This document shows positions 1 through 5,703 of a stretch of 11,492 nucleotides of DNA, piece after piece (position 1 is the stretch's first letter; each line of letters starts with the position of its first letter). The stretch spans positions 1 through 11,492 of the forward strand of contig CAYTCZ010000121.1 in assembly GCA_964436315.1 (NCBI GenBank), written 5' to 3'. The position numbers were made by a program, and so were the translations under genes. Below the pieces are notes generated by a model that was not told the origin of the DNA, made no database searches, and saw only the letters and a list, made by a program, of their open reading frames with translations. The stretch comes from CAYTCZ01 sp964436315. Its GTDB lineage: Bacteria > Actinomycetota > Thermoleophilia > Gaiellales > Gaiellaceae.

Positions 1-453
1 GGTGCCCCGCAGTCACAACTTCAGACAGAGAAGTTGCTCGAACAGAGCCTCAACGACGTGAGGGACTACGAGCACACGCGGAAAGCCTACGAGGGCGTCG
101 CGAAGCATTGGGACTTAGACCACGACCCGTCAATCTCCGCCGACGAGGCCAAAGCGAAGGCAGAGGGACTGGCGATGAAGTGGACGCAGGAGGCATGGGA
201 AAACCGCGAAGAAGTCCCGGAGCCGATGTCGTTCAAGCAATATGAGAAACGCGAACAAGAGAAGCTCCTGGAGCCTCAGAAGCGGGTTGAAAGCGAGTGG
301 GAGCGCTACTCCGGCCGTGATCCATCGCGGGAGTCTCAAAGGGAATACAAAGCGCGGGTTCACAGCGACGCATCGGGGGTTGGAGCTGCTTTTGAGGAGT
401 CGATGATGCAGAACTCGAAACTGCAAGAGCCACCCAACGGGGATGACGAATGA
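1..453 (+). CDS. Unrecognised charged protein, probably 5'-truncated by window edge
   Basis: The reading frame is open from the first base. The first possible start inside the window is TTG at 34, which would give 139 aa. No stop lies upstream of it and no clear ribosome site precedes it, so the gene may well begin outside the window. The product is very rich in Glu, Lys and Arg, lacks Cys and hydrophobic segments, and is probably helical and soluble. I recognise no family. Its stop overlaps the next ATG by four bases (ATGA, 450-453), so it is translationally coupled to the following gene. Codon use is less GC-biased than in the metabolic genes further on. Packing and size resemble phage or mobile-element accessory genes, which is inference. 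Confidence 0.6.
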   Translation, partial: GAPQSQLQTEKLLEQSLNDVRDYEHTRKAYEGVAKHWDLDHDPSISADEAKAKAEGLAMKWTQEAWENREEVPEPMSFKQYEKREQEKLLEPQKRVESEWERYSGRDPSRESQREYKARVHSDASGVGAAFEESMMQNSKLQEPPNGDDE

Positions 454-800
454 ATAGTGGACGCTTGCGGAGCTGTCACCGCCACGGCTCAGAGATCGAT
501 GTAGGCGGTGCTTACGACTATCGCGGTGTCATGTTTAGCCACGGGTGTGAGCGCTGTGCCGCAGATCGACAGCGGCTCGATCACATGCTCCGCGAGCAGG
601 AGGCTTACCGGAAAGACGGCCGCATCGGCCCGCCGGAGCACGAGCGCTTCGCCAAACGTGATAGCGGGCCAATTCCGGGCTCAGTTCTGGAGCTGGAGCA
701 GCGAATCGCTCGTGAGCACTCCAAGCCGAAATGGGTGCGCGACTCGCAGTATCGACGCGAATTTGCAAAACGATTGAAAGCCCAACAAGGAAGGTACTAG
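450..800 (+). CDS. Small hypothetical protein with CxH and CxxC motifs
   Basis: This 116-aa protein starts at an ATG that overlaps the previous stop (ATGA). Near the N-terminus it has Cys-Arg-His (residues 9-11) and Cys-Glu-Arg-Cys (about 33-36), a pattern able to bind one zinc ion. The rest is charged and probably helical, with a basic C-terminal tail. No transmembrane segment or signal peptide is visible. The next gene's ATG follows the TAG directly, so it sits inside the operon. The family is not recognised. A zinc-ribbon-like DNA-associated role in a phage-like cluster is only a guess. Confidence 0.65.
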   Translation: MNSGRLRSCHRHGSEIDVGGAYDYRGVMFSHGCERCAADRQRLDHMLREQEAYRKDGRIGPPEHERFAKRDSGPIPGSVLELEQRIAREHSKPKWVRDSQYRREFAKRLKAQQGRY

Positions 801-1136
801 ATGCCAATGATTCGAGGCCCAATTACCCCGGCTTATCCCGGACAGATCGCACAGGCCGCAGCGCAGGGTGGAGGCCAAGTGCCGCCGCCAAATCTCGATC
901 TACGGTCTAAGCTGGCCGACCAGGACAGCACAGACCTCAGCGATATGCAGACACTTCGCATGAGCGTTCTGGACGCCATTGACCTCTGGGCCAGCGTGGA
1001 GCGAGACCCGCAACTGCTAACCCTTGCCCGCGAGGTTGGCGCGAAGGTGCAGAAGGCGATTGCGAAGAACGACGCGGAGCTCGGAAAATTGATGGGCGGG
1101 AATCCCGCACTTCGACGAGCGGCAGGTAATGGGTAG
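801..1136 (+). CDS. Small hypothetical protein, phage-like operon member
   Basis: The product is 111 aa. The ATG abuts the TAG of the preceding gene, and a purine-rich AAGGAAG about 10 bases upstream gives a plausible ribosome site. The N-terminal 35 residues are Pro/Gly/Ala/Gln-rich and likely disordered. The remainder (about 40-105) contains amphipathic helices. There are no Cys residues and no membrane segment. The stop overlaps the next ATG (1129) by eight bases. I do not recognise the family. Size, disordered head and position before a terminase-like gene would suit a small structural or packaging accessory protein of a phage, but nothing in the sequence proves it. Confidence 0.6.
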   Translation: MPMIRGPITPAYPGQIAQAAAQGGGQVPPPNLDLRSKLADQDSTDLSDMQTLRMSVLDAIDLWASVERDPQLLTLAREVGAKVQKAIAKNDAELGKLMGGNPALRRAAGNG

Positions 1137-1317
1137 AGGCCGCCTTCACGAGAAGCGGGCTGCCCGCCTGGTTGANNNNNNNNNNGATAGGAAGCCGCTC
1201 CCCGAAAAGCGAGCCGCGAGGCTGAGCGACCTCAACATGCGAAAAGCCGCAGTACGGCATCGCCGCAGGGAAGAGGAGCGACGTAAACAGCAGCAGAGGG
1301 CTGACCATGCCGCTTAG
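1129..1317 (+). CDS. Short basic protein interrupted by a 10-N gap, with an internal repeat
   Basis: About 62 aa if the ten Ns are the right length; the frame stays open across them. The protein is very basic and Arg-rich. The heptad Glu-Lys-Arg-Ala-Ala-Arg-Leu occurs on each side of the gap (1150-1170 and 1204-1224), 54 bases apart, with several synonymous differences, so the repeat is visible at protein level. The C-terminal third is nearly all Arg/Lys/Glu/Gln and probably helical, and would suit nucleic-acid binding. ATG overlaps the upstream stop and the stop overlaps the downstream ATG at 1307. The function is unknown, and the gene could be longer or shorter if the gap size is wrong. Confidence 0.45.
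   Translation: MGRGRLHEKRAARLVXXXXDRKPLPEKRAARLSDLNMRKAAVRHRRREEERRKQQQRADHAA
1176..1185. other. Assembly gap (10 N)
   Basis: Ten undetermined bases inside the small basic gene. Only two bases are shared by the flanks (GA before, GA after), so no join can be proposed. The coding frame is preserved with exactly ten Ns, but the flanking repeat means a collapsed tandem unit is possible. Confidence 0.95.
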
Positions 1318-1507
1318 CGATGACCTCGCAGCGGTCGGTTGGACACTGATCCACGATGCGGGATACAGCGCCCGAGCCTGCCGCAGCTTCACGAGGACCG
1401 ACAAGCCGGCTGTTCTCATCGAGGCGAATCTCGGGAACGGCACCGAAGTTGCCGATGCCCAGGCACGGCAAGCCGAGATGCTGGCACGAGGCTGGAGCGC
1501 GGTGTAA
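1307..1507 (+). CDS. Small hypothetical protein (66 aa)
   Basis: The ATG lies 11 bases before the end of the previous gene, and the TAA overlaps the following ATG as TAATG (1505-1509). That makes translational coupling on both sides likely. The product is a compact soluble protein with a single Cys and no membrane segment. Its pattern of short strands followed by a helix suggests a small alpha/beta fold. I do not recognise the family. Longer frames covering this region on either strand begin inside this gene or run antisense to it and are less plausible than this fully overlapped operon member. Confidence 0.55.
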   Translation: MPLSDDLAAVGWTLIHDAGYSARACRSFTRTDKPAVLIEANLGNGTEVADAQARQAEMLARGWSAV

Positions 1508-2289
1508 TGGCCGGCCGGAAACGGAGAGGTGCAGACCCGAAGCGGCCCGGATGCACGTTCATGCTCAAGGACGGCAGCGAGTGCCGGACGTACCGCGTCG
1601 AGCTAGAGGACGGCTCTCTGAGTCCGTACTGCAGGTTCCACACCACACAACTGTTGGCTGAGTCACAGGCACCACCAGAACCCGAGCCGGAACCGGAGGT
1701 TGTAGACGCAGAACCAGTGGTCGAAGCCCTTGACCAAACTGGCGATCCGCTGCAGCCCTGGGAGCTGCGTGAGCGCCTTGCGAAGGACTTGGCCGGCAGC
1801 TACCCCGAGCTAGTGGGAAGCCTCCGTGAACTGGCCACAGGAGAAAAGCCCCACCGTGTCACTTGTAAATTCTGTTCACGGCACTTCGACGTAACTCTCC
1901 CGGACGTTCAGGCCCGCACATCGGCCTTGAGGTTGTTGCTGGAGCACGGCCTAGGCAGGCCAGGACAGTCGGAGGAGACCTCAACGCTAGAACGGACGGC
2001 TGCAGAGCTGCCCACGGGCGACATGAACGAGTGGTCGGACGCCGAGCTAAACATGTTTTTGGCCCAGAGCTACGCGGAGAACCCCGAAGAACTCAAGGAC
2101 GAGAAAGCCAGGGTCACGGTTATCAGGGAGCTGGCCACAGCCCTCACGGCCAAGAGGGGCATGAGCCGCGAGTCGATCGAACGCATCTGGCAGCAGCGAG
2201 AGCTGTACGCAGGCATGGCCGAACTGGTCACGCAGGTGATCGCAGAGGCTGAGGCCTCGGAGAAGAGGGCAAAGGGCAATGGCAAGTGA
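1507..2289 (+). CDS. Zinc-finger protein, terminase small subunit-like
   Basis: The product is 260 aa. I chose the ATG at 1507 because it overlaps the preceding stop; an upstream extension to 1339 would be out-of-frame translation of the previous gene. Residues 16-45 hold Cys16, Cys26, Cys42 and His45. This spacing resembles the short Cys/His cluster often found at the start of actinophage small-terminase-like proteins. A Glu/Pro linker (about 55-72) follows. A second cluster, Cys120-x2-Cys123-x2-His126, leads into a helix ending Gly-Leu-Gly-Arg-Pro-Gly-Gln (148-154), the kind of segment seen in phage small-terminase and DUF5681-like proteins. The C-terminal 100 residues are helical and charged. 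The terminase call rests on these patterns alone; no terminase large subunit follows, so a generic phage DNA-binding protein is the alternative. Confidence 0.5.
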   Translation: MAGRKRRGADPKRPGCTFMLKDGSECRTYRVELEDGSLSPYCRFHTTQLLAESQAPPEPEPEPEVVDAEPVVEALDQTGDPLQPWELRERLAKDLAGSYPELVGSLRELATGEKPHRVTCKFCSRHFDVTLPDVQARTSALRLLLEHGLGRPGQSEETSTLERTAAELPTGDMNEWSDAELNMFLAQSYAENPEELKDEKARVTVIRELATALTAKRGMSRESIERIWQQRELYAGMAELVTQVIAEAEASEKRAKGNGK

Positions 2290-2701
2290 GGGGCTCTATG
2301 CGCCTGCGCGGGATACGGAAGGACCTGTCCTTCCTTTCAGCCCCCATCCCCCTATAGTCCCCCTTCCCCCAAGTCGGAACACAGAGGACGACTTTCACCC
2401 TTTTAGCGGCGTCAAACCCCGACGCTCTGGCGACCTCACCCCCAGCGCACCCGCGCACGTCTACTATGTGCAGTTTTGTGAACAGTCTTGGAGCGGCTTC
2501 CACTCCTTTCGCCGCTCCAAGACACACGCTCCGTCGCTACCGCGAGACGCATCCCTGAAGACTTTGAGGGCTACTGTCGCGACCGGTGGGAGTTTTCTCC
2601 AGTTGATACAGGGAGCACATGTGTCAACCCCGGTTGACGTGACTAAAGGGATACGCCGGTCGAGGCCATTTGCGGAGATCCCGTCCATGACAGCGGCATG
2701 A
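2279..2701 (+). CDS. Doubtful ORF downstream of the terminase-like gene
   Basis: An open frame of 140 codons starts at an ATG overlapping the previous stop by 11 bases, the same overlap habit as its upstream neighbours, with purine-rich sequence (AAAGGG) just before it. Against it, the product is low in recognisable structure, Pro/Ser-rich and resembles no family I know. The frame also runs through a C-tract quadruplex motif, a 13-bp hairpin and a palindrome. It may be the broken 5' end of a lost phage gene or chance. I keep it only because its start fits the operon pattern. Confidence 0.2.
   Translation: MASEGLYAPARDTEGPVLPFSPHPPIVPLPPSRNTEDDFHPFSGVKPRRSGDLTPSAPAHVYYVQFCEQSWSGFHSFRRSKTHAPSLPRDASLKTLRATVATGGSFLQLIQGAHVSTPVDVTKGIRRSRPFAEIPSMTAA
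2341..2370 (-). other. Perfect four-tract G5 quadruplex motif (C5 tracts on plus strand)
   Basis: The plus strand reads C5-AT-C5-TATAGT-C5-TT-C5 without interruption. The minus strand therefore carries four runs of five G separated by loops of 2, 6 and 2 bases, a canonical intramolecular quadruplex pattern, and the plus strand a matching i-motif pattern. It starts 52 bases after the stop of the terminase-like gene. Confidence 0.8.
2485..2523. repeat. Perfect 13-bp inverted repeat with 13-base loop
   Basis: GTCTTGGAGCGGC (2485-2497) is exactly complementary to 2511-2523. The loop is pyrimidine-rich on the plus strand. Neither side is followed by a T run, so it is not a standard intrinsic terminator. 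It could be an RNA hairpin, a protein-binding cruciform or a recombination/packaging site. Confidence 0.85.
2623..2638. promoter_or_regulatory. 7-2-7 palindrome, operator-like
   Basis: GTCAACC-CC-GGTTGAC is a perfect inverted repeat of 7-bp arms with a 2-bp centre, a size typical of dimeric regulator sites. No gene start lies nearby on either strand, so its role is unknown. Confidence 0.4.
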
Positions 2702-2791
2702 CAGAACCTCGCAATCCCACTATTCAAGGGGGATACGGGGGCACCCTCGAACCGCTGGTTGGATGCGGCCGATCCTGCTCGCGTGTCAGCG

Positions 2792-4228
2792 CTAGTCCGT
2801 GGCGATGACCACAAGGCGCTCCTGGGTCATCTCGCGAACAGCGTTATGGGGCCCTTCCTTTGTGTTTCCAGAGGCTTTCACGCCGCCGTAGGGCATCTGA
2901 TCAGCTCGGAAAGTCGGGGCCTCGTTCACGGTGATGCCGCCGAACTCGAGCGTGTTGGCCGCCGCCAGTGCGTCAGAGATATTGGAGGTGAAGATTCCCG
3001 CCTGGAGGCCGTACTCCGTCCCGTTGGCGAGCGCGAAGGCCTCCTCGAGGTCGCCGTACGGGCTCACGGTGCAGAGGGGTCCGAAGACCTCCTGGCACGA
3101 CACCTTCATGTCCGGTGCGACGTCCGCCAAGACGGTGGGATGAATGATCCCGTCCGGGGCATCGCCGCCGGCGAGAACGGTTGCACCTCCCGAAACCGCC
3201 TCCTCGATCCAGGCAAGGATGCGCTCGCGTGATTCGGAGTCGATGACAGGCCCGACGTCGGTCTGCTCGTCAGCCGGGTCACCAACCTTGAGCGCTTTGA
3301 CACGTGGGAGAAACGCCTCGAGGAACTGGTCGTAGGCCGACCGTTGGATGTAGATCCGCTGTACCGAGATGCAGCTCTGACCCGCGAAAGAGAAGGCGTG
3401 GGCTGCGAGTCTCGCCGCTGCATCCTCGACGTCGGCGTTGGCCTCGACGATCACAGGCGTCGAGTTGCCCAACTCGAGTGTGACTTTCTTCTGCGGCGCC
3501 TGCTGACGGATGCTCCATCCGATCTCAGACGATCCGGTGAAAGTGATCATTGTCACTCGGTTCTCGGACACGAGCACGCCACCGATCTCGTCAGATGGAC
3601 CGACGACGACATTGAGCCATCCGGGCGGGAGGCCGGCCTCGACCTCCAGTTGAGCGAGGAACAGTGCCGACAGTGGCGTTTGGCGTGCGGGCTTAAGCAC
3701 GACCGCGCAGCCGGCTGCGAGAGCCGGGGCGATCTTGTGCGCGACCAGGTTGAGCGGGAAGTTGAAAGGCGAGATCGCGCCGATGACGCCGACCGGAACT
3801 CGGGTCGTAAATGCCACTTTTCCCACGCCCGCCGGCGAGGCCTCCATTGGAATCACGTCCCCAACGAGTGCCCGAGCCGCATCGGCCGCCGTGGTGTAGG
3901 TCGAGGCAGCTCGCTGGGCTTCGGTTCGAGCTGCCTTGAGCGGCTTTCCGGCCTCACTCGAGATCACCGACGCAACGTCATGTTCATGTTCGGCGAGGAG
4001 CGCGGCCGTCCGGTCGAGGATCGCCGCACGCACATGCGCCGGGAGTGGCGACTCCATCGCTCGAGCGGCAGATTCGACGGCCTGCCGCGTCTCGTCAACT
4101 CCTGCCCGCGGGCAGCGACCAATGACCTCACCCGAGTATGGAGACCGGATCTCGTGCCACTCGCCGGTCTCGACCCACTCGCCTCCGACGAGCAACAGGC
4201 GTTCGTCCACTGTCACGCTCATGCGCAT
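2792..4228 (-). CDS. NAD(P)-dependent aldehyde dehydrogenase (lactaldehyde/glyceraldehyde-3-P dehydrogenase-like)
   Basis: This 478-aa protein oxidises an aldehyde to the acid with NAD(P). It is full length for the ALDH superfamily. The catalytic thiol is Cys286 in Gly-Gln-Ser-Cys-Ile and the general base is Glu252 in Leu-Glu-Leu-Gly; their spacing of 34 residues is the family value. The Pro-Phe-Asn-Phe-Pro oxyanion segment and the Phe-Thr-Gly-Ser cofactor loop are present, as is the C-terminal Glu-Val-Phe-Gly-Pro motif. The Ile-Ser-Val-Gln-Arg-Ile stretch after Cys is typical of the lactaldehyde/phosphorylating-like ALDH branch; the substrate is not determined. The residue after Leu-Glu-Leu-Gly is Asn where Gly is usual. 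I chose ATG 4228 because GGGTGA lies six bases upstream; TTG 4234 and ATG 4222 are alternatives. The gene is divergent from the acyl-CoA dehydrogenase gene, 72 bp away. Confidence 0.93.
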   Translation of the reverse strand: MRMSVTVDERLLLVGGEWVETGEWHEIRSPYSGEVIGRCPRAGVDETRQAVESAARAMESPLPAHVRAAILDRTAALLAEHEHDVASVISSEAGKPLKAARTEAQRAASTYTTAADAARALVGDVIPMEASPAGVGKVAFTTRVPVGVIGAISPFNFPLNLVAHKIAPALAAGCAVVLKPARQTPLSALFLAQLEVEAGLPPGWLNVVVGPSDEIGGVLVSENRVTMITFTGSSEIGWSIRQQAPQKKVTLELGNSTPVIVEANADVEDAAARLAAHAFSFAGQSCISVQRIYIQRSAYDQFLEAFLPRVKALKVGDPADEQTDVGPVIDSESRERILAWIEEAVSGGATVLAGGDAPDGIIHPTVLADVAPDMKVSCQEVFGPLCTVSPYGDLEEAFALANGTEYGLQAGIFTSNISDALAAANTLEFGGITVNEAPTFRADQMPYGGVKASGNTKEGPHNAVREMTQERLVVIATD

Positions 4229-4287
4229 ATTCAATCACCCACTCGGCCCTTGCAGATGGTCAGCGATAGCGAGACGTGATGGCGGTA

Positions 4288-4293
4288 TAGGAT
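4288..4293 (+). promoter_or_regulatory. -10 box TAGGAT placed for leaderless transcription
   Basis: TAGGAT fits the actinobacterial TANNNT -10 pattern and ends eight bases before the A of the ATG at 4301. Transcription would therefore start at the start codon itself. No strong Shine-Dalgarno sequence is present and no clear -35 is visible. Confidence 0.45.
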
Positions 4294-4300
4294 CGCGCCG

Positions 4301-5155
4301 ATGGAGATCCGTACGGTCGGGGTCGTCGGACTCGGTGCGATGGGAGGCGGAATCGCCCAGGTCTGCATCCGCGCGGGGTTCCCAGTTCTCGGCCACGAGG
4401 TCTCCGACGACCTCGGCGAACGCGCGCGCGAGGAGATCGGGGATCGCTTTGCCCGCTCGGTCGATCGAGGTCGAATGACCGATGAGGAGCGAGTCGACGC
4501 GCTCAGCCGCCTCGAGACGACCACTCAGCTGTCACACCTCGTCGACCGCGACATTGTCATCGAGGCGATTACCGAGGATCTCGAAGCCAAGCGCGCCCTG
4601 ATTCGCAGTCTCGACGACGTGGTGCGTCCGGACGCCCTACTCGCCACGAACACCTCTGCTCTCTCCGTGACCGCGCTAGCGGCCGCGAGCGCCCGACCTG
4701 GCCGGGTCGTAGGGATGCACTTCTTCAATCCGGCGCCGGCGCTACCCCTTGTCGAGATCATCCACACCGAACTCGCGGATGCAGAGAGCCTCGACCGCGC
4801 CGAGGCGTTCGCTCGCGCGATCGGGAAGGAGCCGATCCGGTGCGGCGATACGCCCGGCTTCCTCGTCAACCGTGTCCTCATCCCACTCCTCAATGACTGT
4901 GTCCGGGTGCTGGACGAGACGGGGGTGAGCCCCGAGGACCTCGACGCGGCAATGGAGGCAGGAGCGAACTGGCCGCTCGGCCCGTGCGCCCTGGTCGACC
5001 TGATCGGCGTGGACGTACACGTCCACGCGTCTGAGCAGCTCTGGGAGAGCTTTCGGGAGCCTCGGATGGCCCCTCCGCCACGGCTTGTCCGCATGCAGCA
5101 GGCTGGCCTGCTCGGGCGGAAATCCGGGGCAGGCTTCTACCGCTACGAAGATTAG
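4301..5155 (+). CDS. 3-hydroxyacyl-CoA (3-hydroxybutyryl-CoA) dehydrogenase
   Basis: The product is 284 aa, the usual length of single-domain-pair enzymes that oxidise 3-hydroxyacyl-CoA to 3-ketoacyl-CoA with NAD(P) in beta-oxidation, butyrate or phenylacetate-type pathways. The Rossmann motif Gly10-x-Gly12-x-x-Gly15 is followed by the Gly-Gly-Ile-Ala-Gln helix start. The catalytic pair His140 (in Met-His-Phe-Phe-Asn-Pro) and Glu152 is spaced by 12 residues, as the family requires. The C-terminal dimer domain begins near Thr-Pro-Gly-Phe-Leu-Val-Asn-Arg (about 187), and the protein ends in a typical Gly-Arg-Lys-Ser-Gly-x-Gly-Phe-Tyr motif. No enoyl-CoA hydratase domain is fused. The gene stands alone on this strand and is divergent from the aldehyde dehydrogenase, so joint catabolic control is plausible but unproven. 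Confidence 0.95.
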   Translation: MEIRTVGVVGLGAMGGGIAQVCIRAGFPVLGHEVSDDLGERAREEIGDRFARSVDRGRMTDEERVDALSRLETTTQLSHLVDRDIVIEAITEDLEAKRALIRSLDDVVRPDALLATNTSALSVTALAAASARPGRVVGMHFFNPAPALPLVEIIHTELADAESLDRAEAFARAIGKEPIRCGDTPGFLVNRVLIPLLNDCVRVLDETGVSPEDLDAAMEAGANWPLGPCALVDLIGVDVHVHASEQLWESFREPRMAPPPRLVRMQQAGLLGRKSGAGFYRYED

Positions 5156-5177
5156 AAACCAGAAGGAGACGCCAGCC

Positions 5178-5199
5178 TCCCACCTATAAGAGTGTGGGA
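5178..5199. repeat. Short inverted repeat after the hydroxyacyl-CoA dehydrogenase gene
   Basis: TCCCAC and GTGGGA arms flank a 10-base AT-rich loop containing TATAAG. No T run follows, so a terminator is unlikely. It could be an operator over a promoter for the signalling operon. Confidence 0.3.
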
Positions 5200-5241
5200 A
5201 ACCGTATGGGCAGCGGGGATTGACTCTGCCACGATTACTAC

Positions 5242-5703
5242 GTGGTCACTNNNNNNNNNNNNNNNNNNNNNNNNNNNNNNNNNNNNNNNNNNNNNNNNNN
5301 NNNNNNNNNNNNNNNNNNNNNNNNNNNNNNNNNNNNNNNNNNNNNNNNNNTCACTGTCCTCATTGTCGACGATCATTCGGGCTTCCGTCGAAGCGCGAGG
5401 GCTTTGCTCGAACTCGAGGGCTACGACATCGTCGGGGAGGCCGCAGACGGTGCTAGCGCACTCGCCGCGGCCAAGGAACTCGAACCGGACCTCGTGCTTC
5501 TCGACGTTCAGCTGCCGGATATCGACGGGTTCACAGTGGCCTCGCGTCTCCGAGGCAACAACGGCGTATCGCCACTGATTGTCCTCACGTCGAGCAGGGA
5601 TGCCGTCGACTACGGCCCTCTGATCGCCGAGAGCGGTGCGACCGGCTTCGTGGCAAAGTCGGAACTCAGCGGTGAGGCCCTGGAGGCTCTGCTCGACGAA
5701 TGA
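5242..5703 (+). CDS. Stand-alone response-regulator receiver domain, interrupted by the 100-N gap
   Basis: After the gap the frame gives 116 residues of a CheY-like receiver with no output domain. Before the gap, in the same frame, GTG-GTC-ACT encodes Met-Val-Thr, and the last five bases before the gap (TCACT) equal the first five after it. Joining at that overlap gives Met-Val-Thr-Val-Leu-Ile-Val-Asp-Asp, an ordinary receiver N-terminus, for a protein of about 118 aa with Asp8/Asp9 acidic pocket, phospho-acceptor Asp53 and the conserved Lys near the C-terminal part. The TGA overlaps the kinase ATG (5700-5703), so it is coupled to the kinase and is probably its partner or phosphate sink. No Shine-Dalgarno sequence precedes the GTG. 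Confidence 0.85.
   Translation: MVTXXXXXXXXXXXXXXXXXXXXXXXXXXXXXXXXXXTVLIVDDHSGFRRSARALLELEGYDIVGEAADGASALAAAKELEPDLVLLDVQLPDIDGFTVASRLRGNNGVSPLIVLTSSRDAVDYGPLIAESGATGFVAKSELSGEALEALLDE
5251..5350. other. Assembly gap (100 N), probably a zero- or negative-length gap
   Basis: Exactly 100 Ns, a conventional filler for an unknown gap size. Both edges carry TCACT, and merging them restores a complete receiver gene in frame, so the true missing sequence is likely nil. Confidence 0.9.

Larger units (their letters stand above)
2290..2791. other. 502-bp gene-poor junction region rich in DNA structure
   Basis: No convincing gene lies here apart from the doubtful frame above. It separates the overlapping small-gene operon from the metabolic genes. 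It contains the C5/G5 quadruplex motif (2341-2370), a perfect 13-bp inverted repeat (2485-2523) and a 7-2-7 palindrome (2623-2638). I searched by eye for tRNA cloverleafs, which often mark integration borders, and found none on either strand. The edge of a phage-derived element or an assembly junction are both possible readings. Confidence 0.5.

Noticed and set aside
2702..2791. Possible tRNA T-arm-like sequence (GGTTCGAG on the minus strand near 2750)
   Set aside because: The flanking bases do not form the 5-bp T stem and no anticodon or acceptor stem could be built.
3344..4279. 311-codon plus-strand frame antisense to the aldehyde dehydrogenase
   Set aside because: It lies opposite a gene with complete catalytic motifs and its product has no recognisable features; such frames are common opposite GC-rich genes.
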